The position numbers were made by a program, and so were the translations under genes. A model generated the notes under the pieces. The model had not been told where the DNA came from. It worked only from the letters and a program-made list of their open reading frames with translations, and made no database searches. Positions 19,688 through 27,719 of a stretch of 64,000 bases of DNA are shown one piece after another. Source of the stretch: Yersinia rohdei ATCC 43380 (GTDB lineage: Bacteria; Pseudomonadota; Gammaproteobacteria; Enterobacterales; Enterobacteriaceae); contig NZ_ACCD01000008.1 of the NCBI RefSeq assembly GCF_000173775.1, positions 1 to 64,000 on the forward strand. The letters are read 5' to 3'. Within the stretch, counting starts at the first letter, position 1. Each line of letters starts with the position of its first letter.

Positions 19688-20611
19688 ATGTATCACTTGC
19701 GTGTGCCCATAACAGAACAAGAACTCAAAGATTATTATCAGTTTCGTTGGGAAATGTTACGCAAGCCGTTGCACCAACCGGCGGGTTCAGAGAAAGATGC
19801 CTACGACGCGATGGCCCACCATCAAATGGTTGTAGATGAACAGGGTAAACCTGTTGCTATTGGTCGGCTGTATATTAATGCCGATAATGAGGCTGCTATT
19901 CGTTTTCTGGCGGTCGACCCCTCAGTTCGTGCAAAAGGGCTAGGGACGCTGGTGGCGATGACGCTCGAGTCGGTAGCACGCCAGGAAGGAGTGAAGCGGG
20001 TAGTATGTAGCGCGCGTGAAGATGCCGTCGATTTCTTCGCCAAGCTAGGTTTTGTCAGTCAGGGGGAGATAACAGCCCCGCAGACCACACCAGTGCGCCA
20101 CTTCTTAATGATCAAACCGGTTGTGACGCTGGACGACATTCTGCACCGCCCTGACTGGTGCGGGCAACTGCAACAAGCTTGGTACGATCATATCCCGCTC
20201 AGTGAAAAAATGGGAGTGCGCATCAGCCAATATACGGGCCAACGTTTTGTCACAACCATGCCGGAAGCGGGTAATCAGAACCCACATCATACATTATTTG
20301 CAGGCAGCCTTTTTTCATTGGCGACTCTGACGGGGTGGGGGTTGATTTGGTTGTTACTACGTGAGCGCCAGCTTGGCGGTACCATTATTCTTGCTGATGC
20401 CCATATTCGCTACAGTGCGCCAGTGACCGGGCGACCAAGAGCGGTTGCTGAGCTGAGCTCTCTTAGTGGTGATCTGGATAGATTGGCGCGTGGCCGCCGT
20501 GCCAGAGTACAACTTGACGTGAATTTATTTGGTGATGAAGATGTTGGTGCCGTATTTTCTGGGACTTACATGGTCTTGCCTGTCGACGCAGGGAATGATG
20601 GCGTTAACTAA
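19688..20611 (+). CDS. fabY: GNAT acetyltransferase / thioesterase-like fusion FabY (YiiD)
   Basis: A 307-residue two-domain protein. Residues ~1-145 form a GNAT acetyltransferase with the acetyl-CoA loop [14 protein letters not shown]. Residues ~155-305 form the YiiD C-terminal hot-dog domain ([13 protein letters not shown]). Recent work links the E. coli protein to an alternative start of fatty acid synthesis; I rely on family knowledge for that. It is the last gene before the synteny break. A hairpin follows. Confidence 0.85.
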   Translation: MYHLRVPITEQELKDYYQFRWEMLRKPLHQPAGSEKDAYDAMAHHQMVVDEQGKPVAIGRLYINADNEAAIRFLAVDPSVRAKGLGTLVAMTLESVARQEGVKRVVCSAREDAVDFFAKLGFVSQGEITAPQTTPVRHFLMIKPVVTLDDILHRPDWCGQLQQAWYDHIPLSEKMGVRISQYTGQRFVTTMPEAGNQNPHHTLFAGSLFSLATLTGWGLIWLLLRERQLGGTIILADAHIRYSAPVTGRPRAVAELSSLSGDLDRLARGRRARVQLDVNLFGDEDVGAVFSGTYMVLPVDAGNDGVN

Positions 20612-20623
20612 TACATTATATTG

Positions 20624-20652
20624 ACCCGTTTATCGATAACAGATAAGCGGGT
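20624..20652 (+). terminator. probable fabY terminator
   Basis: ACCCGTTTATC pairs with GATAAGCGGGT (one G-U), seven-base loop; only a short T-rich tail (ATTTAG) follows. Confidence 0.55.
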
Positions 20653-21125
20653 ATTTAGCCTATATCTGTCACTGGATTATTAAATTAATTTATGCCAGAA
20701 CATTTTATTTAATATCAGAGCAATATTTTTCTATTAGATTAAATAAAAATACGAAATTTTTACGAAATAGTATTGTGCTATTTCTTATAAAATACAATAT
20801 ACAAGTATTATTACTTATCTAAATAATAGCCATCACAGCCTATGGTCACCCCCTCCGCCAGAGCAGAACTAAAAAACCTTATTTCTCAAACATTATTTTA
20901 ATAACAATGCTACAGCTTTATCATCAATAGATTATTTTCAAATGTATATATTTAAAACGCCAATGCGAAAGTATCAGAATAAATAGAGTAAGTAATACAC
21001 TAGACGATAGATATTGATAGTTATTTAATAACGTAACGCTCAACATCAATTGTAGCAGTATGCTAATTATTAAACCTAATGCATATTATATTTCTTTACT
21101 ATTACAACATATAGGAGTAAATAAA
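20653..21125. other. AT-rich gene-free region before the PAS-LuxR operon
   Basis: About 470 bp, visibly richer in A/T than the flanking core genes. It presumably holds the promoter of the downstream three-gene operon. No ORF, RNA or repeat recognised. It is the left edge of the accessory segment inserted at the junction between fabY and yicH. Confidence 0.5.
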
Positions 21126-21371
21126 ATGAATAAAGATTGGCATAGACAAGAGATTTTGGCTGCGATTCGAAAGAAGAAAGGCTCTCTCTCTGCTTTATCA
21201 AGAGATAATGGACTATCCTCTGGCACATTATCTAATGCACTAACACGCCCATGGCCAAAAGGTGAAATGATTATAGCGGAAGCTATTGGTATATCTCCTC
21301 AAGAGATATGGCCCAGTAGATTCCTAGATTATAGCGGGTGTGCCATTACTAGAAAAATAAGGAAATTTTAA
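21126..21371 (+). CDS. Ner/Nlp-like helix-turn-helix transcriptional regulator
   Basis: An 81-residue DNA-binding protein resembling phage Mu Ner and enterobacterial Nlp (SfsB). It has the motif DWHRQEILAAIRKKKGSLS followed by LSRDNGLSSGTLSNAL (helix-turn-helix) and AEAIGISPQEIWPSRF, the hallmark of the family. I chose ATG 21126, preceded by TAGGAG; a longer frame from 21060 has no good ribosome-binding site. It is first of three genes packed within 18-bp gaps, so it probably controls its own operon. Confidence 0.8.
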   Translation: MNKDWHRQEILAAIRKKKGSLSALSRDNGLSSGTLSNALTRPWPKGEMIIAEAIGISPQEIWPSRFLDYSGCAITRKIRKF

Positions 21372-21389
21372 GTTAAGGAGATAAATATA

Positions 21390-22076
21390 ATGGAAAAAAC
21401 GGTATTAAATTCACTTGGAATGTTAATAAGGTTTTGGGAGAAAAGCTTAGAACCTTGGGGAGTCAAAGATAATCAATCCAGATTTGTATATTCCAATAAT
21501 GAACATCGTAAACTATTAGCTTTACCTGATAAATATGATATGGAAGGGCGACTAGATGGCGAACTTCCTACGCCTATATCAGCGTTTCAGGCTGAGTTTC
21601 AGGCGCATGATCGCCAGGTTGAGTTATCACAGGATCGCATAACCTCTGCTGAAATACATAAGTGGTATAGACATTCTTATTTCCAACCAAAATTTTGTGA
21701 TAAATACCCATTAATAGATGAGTATGGGGTGTCTCAAGGTACTATTTTCCATGTCAGGCCGGTGGAAGATATAATATTAACTCATTTAAATAAAATAAAA
21801 GTCCCCACCTCACTGATATTCACTCCCCCATCAGATTTATTTACCAAAAGAGAATGGGAAGTGCTGTTTTACATTTTACATGCCTTTTCAAGTAGTGAGA
21901 TTGCGAAGAAGCTCCATTTATCATCCAGAACTATCAGTAATATTATCCAAAAAATCTATGGGAAAGCCGGAGTAACCAGCAAGCGGCAGATAATAGAGTA
22001 TTGCTATGAAAAGAAGATCAATAATTACGTTCCACAAAGTTTCTTTGAATACTCAGGCTCATTCCCGCTAAATTAA
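21390..22076 (+). CDS. PAS-LuxR family transcriptional regulator, copy 1
   Basis: A 228-residue regulator. Residues ~1-135 look like the PAS4-type sensor of Photorhabdus/Xenorhabdus/Yersinia LuxR 'solos' (PWGVKDNQSRFVYSN, GRLDGELPTP, EFQAHDRQ). Residues ~148-215 are a LuxR DNA-binding domain (FTKREWEVLFYIL, SSEIAKKLHLSSRTISNII). AAGGAG precedes the ATG. No AHL synthase is present in the window. The ligand is unknown, and binding of a host- or self-made small molecule is inference. Low-GC codons suggest acquisition. Confidence 0.82.
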   Translation: MEKTVLNSLGMLIRFWEKSLEPWGVKDNQSRFVYSNNEHRKLLALPDKYDMEGRLDGELPTPISAFQAEFQAHDRQVELSQDRITSAEIHKWYRHSYFQPKFCDKYPLIDEYGVSQGTIFHVRPVEDIILTHLNKIKVPTSLIFTPPSDLFTKREWEVLFYILHAFSSSEIAKKLHLSSRTISNIIQKIYGKAGVTSKRQIIEYCYEKKINNYVPQSFFEYSGSFPLN

Positions 22077-22088
22077 GAGGATAAGAAT

Positions 22089-22775
22089 ATGAAGCAATCA
22101 CTGCTAAGCTCACTGAGGATATTAATCCCATTTTGGGAGAACAGTTCAGAGGCTTGGGGCGTTAAGGATAATAAATCAACATTTATCTACGCAAATGATA
22201 GATTTGGTACATTATTAGGTTTGCCTGATAAATTTAATGTGGAAGGGCGATTAGATGGGGAGCTGCCCGCACCAACAGCAGAGTTTCAGTCGGAGTTTCA
22301 GGAGCATGATCGCCAAGCTCTATTATCTAAAGAGCGTGCTACAACTATTGAAATACATGCATTTGAAAAACGAACTTATTTCCAACCTTATTTTTGTGAT
22401 AAATATCCATTAATAGATAAAAATGGTGTATCCCAAGGTCTTATTTTTCATGCCAGACAAGTAGAGGATATAATCTTAACTCAGCTAAATAAAATAAAAG
22501 TTCCCACCTCACTGATATTTACTCCGCCATCAGAATCATTTACTAAAAGAGAATGGGAGGTGTTATTTTATGTTTTACATGCTTTTTCAAGTAGTGAAAT
22601 TGCGAAGAAGCTCCATTTATCATCCAGAACTGTCAGTAATATTATCCAAAAAATCTATGATAAAGCCGGAGTGACCAGCAAGCGGCAGATAATAGAATAT
22701 TGCTATGAAAAGAAGATCAATAATTACGTTCCTCAGAGCTTCTTTGAATATTCTGGGTCTTTTCCACTTATGTAG
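22089..22775 (+). CDS. PAS-LuxR family transcriptional regulator, copy 2
   Basis: A tandem paralogue of the preceding gene, also 228 residues, 12 bp downstream with GAGGAT as ribosome-binding site. The C-terminal LuxR domain is almost identical between the two (KREWEVLFYVLHAFSSSEI, SSRTVSNIIQKIY). The sensor half differs more, for instance EIHAFEKRTYFQPYF against EIHKWYRHSYFQPKF. The pair therefore probably recognises the same DNA while sensing different or differently tuned signals (inference). Confidence 0.82.
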   Translation: MKQSLLSSLRILIPFWENSSEAWGVKDNKSTFIYANDRFGTLLGLPDKFNVEGRLDGELPAPTAEFQSEFQEHDRQALLSKERATTIEIHAFEKRTYFQPYFCDKYPLIDKNGVSQGLIFHARQVEDIILTQLNKIKVPTSLIFTPPSESFTKREWEVLFYVLHAFSSSEIAKKLHLSSRTVSNIIQKIYDKAGVTSKRQIIEYCYEKKINNYVPQSFFEYSGSFPLM

Positions 22776-22788
22776 GATAATTTTCTGC

Positions 22789-22820
22789 GCCGATTACGTT
22801 TACGATTTTACGTAATCGGC
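22789..22820. repeat. perfect 11-bp inverted repeat after the PAS-LuxR operon
   Basis: GCCGATTACGT (22789-22799) and ACGTAATCGGC (22810-22820) with a ten-base loop. There is no clear U tract on either strand. It is placed where a terminator between the convergent operon and yicH would be expected. Confidence 0.6.
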
Positions 22821-22877
22821 TGTGCTAGTTAAAAGTATTTTGCGATGCTTGAGAACAACGGGGGCTATGTAAGCTCC

Positions 22878-24587
22878 CTATTGCTCCGCTACAGTATGCA
22901 GTTCGCCATGCTGCATCAGTTGATTAAGTTGTTGCCCGTGGCTGTCAGTGGCTTTCAGGGAGCCGCTAATCGTCGGTTTTAATGGGGTATCTGCGGTTAG
23001 ATTACCTTTTATCTGTAATTCCAGATTACCCAGCCCTTGCAGCGGCAATACTGGCCAACCCCAGTTTTGTAAGATATTGAGATCGACGGAGCGGCCGGTA
23101 AGTTTCAGAGATAAGGCTCGGTCAGGTGTTTGGTCAATACTGGCGGTGGCCTCCAGCAACCCTTCTTTAGTGAAAGCACTTAAATCACTAAATGTTATTT
23201 GCTGCTCATTAGCACTCAAGGCGAGTGATGGGCGTCGAACATCATTTTTATTAAATGTCGCATTACCGGCATTCAATATCAGAGAACCAGACCACACGCC
23301 CCACTGATGGTTTTTTGCCAGTAGCAAGTTAGTCCCCATCGCGTCCAGTGAGGTAATTTGGAATGGAAAATCTGGGTTAATATCAATCAATAAATTACGG
23401 TTAGCACTTAATTTCCCAACGTACACCTCTGACAACCAGTTGGGTAGTGTCTGCTGCCATTGCTGCTTCCAGTCTTCCGGGAGTGTATATACCAGCGCCA
23501 CCAGTGTCAGTTCATCTAATTGCAATCGGTTATTATCTCGCGTCCAACTGCCTTTAGTTCTTAATAGACCATCCTGCCAGCGGGTCGAGAATTGATTAAT
23601 TACAATGCCCGCCGGTGATAAGGCAAATGTCGCAATCGGGTCAATCAGATGAATATTACCTTTGATAATATCCCCCGCATTGAAGGACAGCTCTCCATCA
23701 TTAGTCTGCCAATCGCCTTGCTTAAAAGTGATATTTTTAAGTGTTAGATCCAAATCATTAAATGCCCAGTTATTCCCTTCGACGCGGGCATCAATTAAAT
23801 CAAAGCGTTTTAGTGTAATAGGTGGCAGTTGTAAAAATGTATTCCAAACATCGTCTAAAGTAGCTGGCGTTTGTAGTCGAATATTGCTCAAGCGCAGGCG
23901 GTCAATCTGCCAATTGCCGTCAGCTGATTGGCTGGCATTACCCGTTAGTTCCCCTTGGGCAATATCTGCACCGAAATTATTCAGCGTCAGCACATTTTTC
24001 TGTATTGAGCCTTGCAGATAAAGTTTCTGGGCAGTGATGCCATTAATGGTCAGTGAACCCGCGCTAAACTGAAATTGCGCATTTTCACCCAAACTATTGC
24101 CCGGCAGGGGTAACCAGGGAACCAACCCACCATTAATTTGCTGGCCAGCAACTTTCCATTCACCTGTAGCATTTTTTTGCGCGATAGAGGTATTCAGCGC
24201 CATATTGGTCAGTTGTAAAGTATCTGCCTGCAGCGGTAATGGTGCGGTATGGTTATTCAGGGTTAAGCTGCCATTTTGCAGATTAAGACTGCGAAAATGA
24301 CGAGGGTCAGTCAGTTGTTGCCAGCTCAAACCAAAGAGGGCCTGCTGGGCGAGAAGAAAGGGGGGTTGGTTGGCGCGGCTAAGAGTGACATCGGTAAAAC
24401 TGAGTTGTCCAGGTTGCGACCATGAATGGTCTATTTTCCCCAGAGAGAGGCGATATTCGCTGTTATCACTGACCCAGCGGCTTATCCAGCCTGCGGCCCA
24501 ACTGGTCTGAAGCAATACGTAGCTCAAAACAATAAACAGAACCAGTAGCAATAATAACGTTAGTAGCACTTTCCCGAGAAATTTCAT
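22878..24587 (-). CDS. yicH: AsmA-family protein YicH
   Basis: A 569-residue envelope protein of the AsmA family. An N-terminal membrane anchor (residues ~5-30, VLLTLLLLLVLFIVLSYVLL) leads into a long periplasmic beta-rich region. The AsmA/TamB relatives are thought to move phospholipids between membranes; YicH itself is only partly studied. Start MKFLGKVLL at 24587 matches E. coli; an in-frame ATG at 24605 would add six residues. Downstream of xanP on the same strand but beyond a terminator. Confidence 0.85.
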   Translation of the reverse strand: MKFLGKVLLTLLLLLVLFIVLSYVLLQTSWAAGWISRWVSDNSEYRLSLGKIDHSWSQPGQLSFTDVTLSRANQPPFLLAQQALFGLSWQQLTDPRHFRSLNLQNGSLTLNNHTAPLPLQADTLQLTNMALNTSIAQKNATGEWKVAGQQINGGLVPWLPLPGNSLGENAQFQFSAGSLTINGITAQKLYLQGSIQKNVLTLNNFGADIAQGELTGNASQSADGNWQIDRLRLSNIRLQTPATLDDVWNTFLQLPPITLKRFDLIDARVEGNNWAFNDLDLTLKNITFKQGDWQTNDGELSFNAGDIIKGNIHLIDPIATFALSPAGIVINQFSTRWQDGLLRTKGSWTRDNNRLQLDELTLVALVYTLPEDWKQQWQQTLPNWLSEVYVGKLSANRNLLIDINPDFPFQITSLDAMGTNLLLAKNHQWGVWSGSLILNAGNATFNKNDVRRPSLALSANEQQITFSDLSAFTKEGLLEATASIDQTPDRALSLKLTGRSVDLNILQNWGWPVLPLQGLGNLELQIKGNLTADTPLKPTISGSLKATDSHGQQLNQLMQHGELHTVAEQ

Positions 24588-24675
24588 CCGGTTTTTCCAC
24601 ACCAATCAAAATACACATCCTTGTTTATGCCGCAAATTCTCCATTAGCTCAATAGATAATCAGTTAACTGAGCAT

Positions 24676-24711
24676 AAAAAATGGCCGGTATTTTGTATGA
24701 CCGACCATTTT
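24676..24711 (-). terminator. xanP terminator
   Basis: On the minus strand AATGGTCGGT pairs with ACCGGCCATT (one mismatch), followed by six U. Confidence 0.78.
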
Positions 24712-24732
24712 CGTGACGTATTGGCGAAAAGA

Positions 24733-26118
24733 TTATTTTTCTTGTGGGAAGAGCAAGTTAAGCACGATGGCAGTAATACCACCGGCGGCAATCCCGGAAG
24801 AAAGCAGGGTTTTAACCCAGTCAGGTGCAAATTGCAGAATTAATGGTTGCTGTGCCACTCCCATACCGACTGCCAATGATAGCGCCATAATCATAATCGC
24901 TCGGCGATTGAGGGTTTCACGTGACACTATGCGCACACCTGACGCGGCGATAGTACCGAACATCACCAGCGTTGCTCCGCCCAGCACCGGTTCAGGAATA
25001 TGCTGTACAAAACCGGCAACTGCAGGGAACAGGCCCAGAACAATCAGCATCAGCGCGACAACAAAACCAACATAGCGACTGGCAACACCGGTCAGTTGGA
25101 TAACCCCATTGTTCTGGCCGAAACAGGAGTTAGGGAAGGTGTTGAACACGGCTGATAGCATCGAGTTCAAACCATTCGCCAGCACACCGCCTTTTAGGCG
25201 TTTCATATACAGCGGGCCATTAACCGGTTGCTCGGATACATCTGAGGTCGCCGTGATATCCCCGATGGTCTCAAGTGAAGTCACCATAAAGATAAGCATC
25301 AGCGGCACCAACAGGTTCCAGTCAAAAGACAAACCATAGTACAGCGGTGTGGGGATAGTAATGAGGGCGGTGTCCACTACTGGACGGCTTTCCGGCAGCA
25401 TGCCCAGCGCCCAAGCCAGCAGGTAACCTACTGCCATCGCGATAACTAAAGAGGCTACGCGCAGATACGGGTTGCGCTGGCGATTAAGTAAAATAATAAC
25501 TAACAATACTGAGCCAGCTAATAACAGGTTTTTTGGTGCGCCGAAGGTGTGGTCGCTCATTGCGCCATAACCACCACCAATAGATGTCAACCCGACCTGA
25601 ATCAACGATAGCCCAATGATCATCACCACTATACCGGATACCAGTGGCGTGATAATACGGCGCGCCAAATGCAGGAAACGGGAAAGTATGATTTCGGTGC
25701 AAGAGGCTATCATCAAGGTGCCGAACAGTGCAGCCATCATGGTTGGGATATCTGCCCCACCATTTTTCAGTGCCAGACCACCCATAATAAGTGGAGCAAC
25801 AAAGTTAAAACTGGTGCCCTGAATGGATAACAGCCCGGAGCCAACAGGCCCCCAAGTTTTAATTTGTAATAACGAGGCCAGGCCGGATGCAAACAGCGAC
25901 ATACTAATAATTCTTTGGGTATCTTCCGCCGGCAATCCCAGTGCCTGACAAATCAGTAGGCCTGGAGTTATCACTGCAACAAACATGGCCAATAAATGTT
26001 GGCACGCTGCGAACAGTGTTTGGGCAAGAGGAGGGCGGTCTTCTAATCGATAAATTAATTCGCTAGGGCGAGTTGTTGTTGGTTGCGGTGTATCAAGCTC
26101 TGCAGATTGCGTAGACAT
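24733..26118 (-). CDS. xanP: xanthine permease XanP
   Basis: A proton-coupled xanthine importer of the nucleobase-ascorbate transporter family. The 461-residue protein has about 12-14 hydrophobic segments. It contains the family signature around [18 protein letters not shown] and the conserved [13 protein letters not shown] and [15 protein letters not shown] blocks. Start MSTQSAELD at 26118; the ribosome-binding site is weak. Divergent from gltS with 238 bp between, as in E. coli (yicE). Confidence 0.95.
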   Translation of the reverse strand: MSTQSAELDTPQPTTTRPSELIYRLEDRPPLAQTLFAACQHLLAMFVAVITPGLLICQALGLPAEDTQRIISMSLFASGLASLLQIKTWGPVGSGLLSIQGTSFNFVAPLIMGGLALKNGGADIPTMMAALFGTLMIASCTEIILSRFLHLARRIITPLVSGIVVMIIGLSLIQVGLTSIGGGYGAMSDHTFGAPKNLLLAGSVLLVIILLNRQRNPYLRVASLVIAMAVGYLLAWALGMLPESRPVVDTALITIPTPLYYGLSFDWNLLVPLMLIFMVTSLETIGDITATSDVSEQPVNGPLYMKRLKGGVLANGLNSMLSAVFNTFPNSCFGQNNGVIQLTGVASRYVGFVVALMLIVLGLFPAVAGFVQHIPEPVLGGATLVMFGTIAASGVRIVSRETLNRRAIMIMALSLAVGMGVAQQPLILQFAPDWVKTLLSSGIAAGGITAIVLNLLFPQEK

Positions 26119-26356
26119 GGAGTGGCATTTCCGGATCGGCAAAGAGGGCATTTTAATGATCCGCCTCACAAAAGCAATCGGTTGCGCTGTATTTTTTTAA
26201 TATACTGAACTGATACCGATATCTATTATTTAATGACTAAACTTGTAATTAGTTGAGAAATTTTTTCTAATCCCCCCTATTACTGTTTTGGCGTTTATTG
26301 AGGGATTGTCTAACGTCATATTTTTATTATATATTTCAATTACATGGAGTACCAAG

Positions 26357-27571
26357 ATGTTTCATCTCGATACCTATGGCACGCTCGTCGCGGCCTGTTT
26401 GGTTTTACTGTTAGGCCGAAAACTCGTACAAACCGTTCCCTTTCTAAAAAAATACACTATCCCGGAACCGGTTGCTGGTGGTTTGCTGGTGGCTTTTATG
26501 TTGTTACTGATGCAAAAGACTCTGGGTTGGGAAATCAGTTTTGATATGTCGCTGAAAGACCCCTTGATGCTGGCATTTTTTGCAACCATTGGTCTGAATG
26601 CCAACTTGGCCAGTTTACGCGCAGGTGGTAAGACCCTCAGTATATTTGTTTTTGCCGTCGTCGGTTTGCTACTGATGCAAAACGCAATTGGTATTGCACT
26701 CGCGAAATTGATGGGGTTAGACCCATTGATGGGATTATTGGCCGGTTCAATTACACTATCAGGTGGGCATGGTACAGGTGCCGCGTGGAGTAAAGTGTTT
26801 GTTGAACGCTATGGCTTTGAAAACGCAACTGAAGTTGCTATGGCCTGCGCAACCTTTGGTTTAGTGCTGGGCGGGTTGATTGGTGGCCCGGTTGCCCGCT
26901 ATTTGGTCAAACATTCTTCTACGCCGAACGGCACCCCTGATGATAGCGAAGTGCCTACGGCCTTCGAAAAACCCTCTGCTGGCCGTATGATTACTTCATT
27001 GGTATTGGTTGAAACCATTGCCATGATTGCTATTTGCCTGATGGCGGGCCAAGTCATAGCCAATGCGTTACAAAGCACGATGTTTGAATTACCCACCTTT
27101 GTTTGTGTGTTATTCGTCGGGGTTATCCTCAGTAACACGGTATCGGCAATAGGTTTCTATAAAGTCTTTGATCGCGCGGTATCGGTATTGGGCAACGTCA
27201 GTTTGTCACTGTTCCTGGCAATGGCATTGATGAGCTTGAAACTGTGGGAACTGGCATCACTGGCATTACCAATGTTGGTTATCCTGTCGGTGCAGGCATT
27301 GGCGATGGCGCTGTATGCTATCTTCGTTACTTATCGGTTGATGGGCAAAAACTATGATGCGGCAGTGCTGGCAGCAGGGCATTGTGGTTTTGGTTTAGGC
27401 GCAACACCAACCGCGATTGCTAATATGCAGGCTATTACTGACCGTTTTGGCCCATCACACTTAGCCTTTTTGGTGGTGCCGATGGTTGGCGCGTTCTTCA
27501 TTGATATCGTCAATGTGATTGTCATTAAGCTTTATCTGCTACTGCCAATCTTCCCGGCAGTTGCGGGATAA
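26357..27571 (+). CDS. gltS: sodium/glutamate symporter GltS
   Basis: Imports glutamate with sodium ions. The 404-residue membrane protein shows the two inverted GGG-type loops of the family (TLSGGHGTGAAW and GHCGFGLGATPTAIANM), which form the transport site. Start MFHLDTYG at 26357, with GGAG eight bases upstream; an in-frame earlier ATG at 26288 lacks support. Ends at a strong terminator. Confidence 0.95.
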   Translation: MFHLDTYGTLVAACLVLLLGRKLVQTVPFLKKYTIPEPVAGGLLVAFMLLLMQKTLGWEISFDMSLKDPLMLAFFATIGLNANLASLRAGGKTLSIFVFAVVGLLLMQNAIGIALAKLMGLDPLMGLLAGSITLSGGHGTGAAWSKVFVERYGFENATEVAMACATFGLVLGGLIGGPVARYLVKHSSTPNGTPDDSEVPTAFEKPSAGRMITSLVLVETIAMIAICLMAGQVIANALQSTMFELPTFVCVLFVGVILSNTVSAIGFYKVFDRAVSVLGNVSLSLFLAMALMSLKLWELASLALPMLVILSVQALAMALYAIFVTYRLMGKNYDAAVLAAGHCGFGLGATPTAIANMQAITDRFGPSHLAFLVVPMVGAFFIDIVNVIVIKLYLLLPIFPAVAG

Positions 27572-27577
27572 AAGGAT

Positions 27578-27616
27578 ATTGGGGTGGGGGTATATAACCC
27601 ACCCCAATGATTTATA
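27578..27616 (+). terminator. gltS terminator
   Basis: ATTGGGGTGGG pairs with CCCACCCCAAT around a short TATATAA loop; T-rich sequence (GATTTATATTTT) follows. Confidence 0.78.
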
Positions 27617-27719
27617 TTTTAAGATACAAAAAAGCGGATACCGGAAGAGCTTATATCAGTCAGTTATCCGGGTAAGTGATAATTGCCAATATATCTGTAA
27701 TCTGAAAAATAACAGATTC

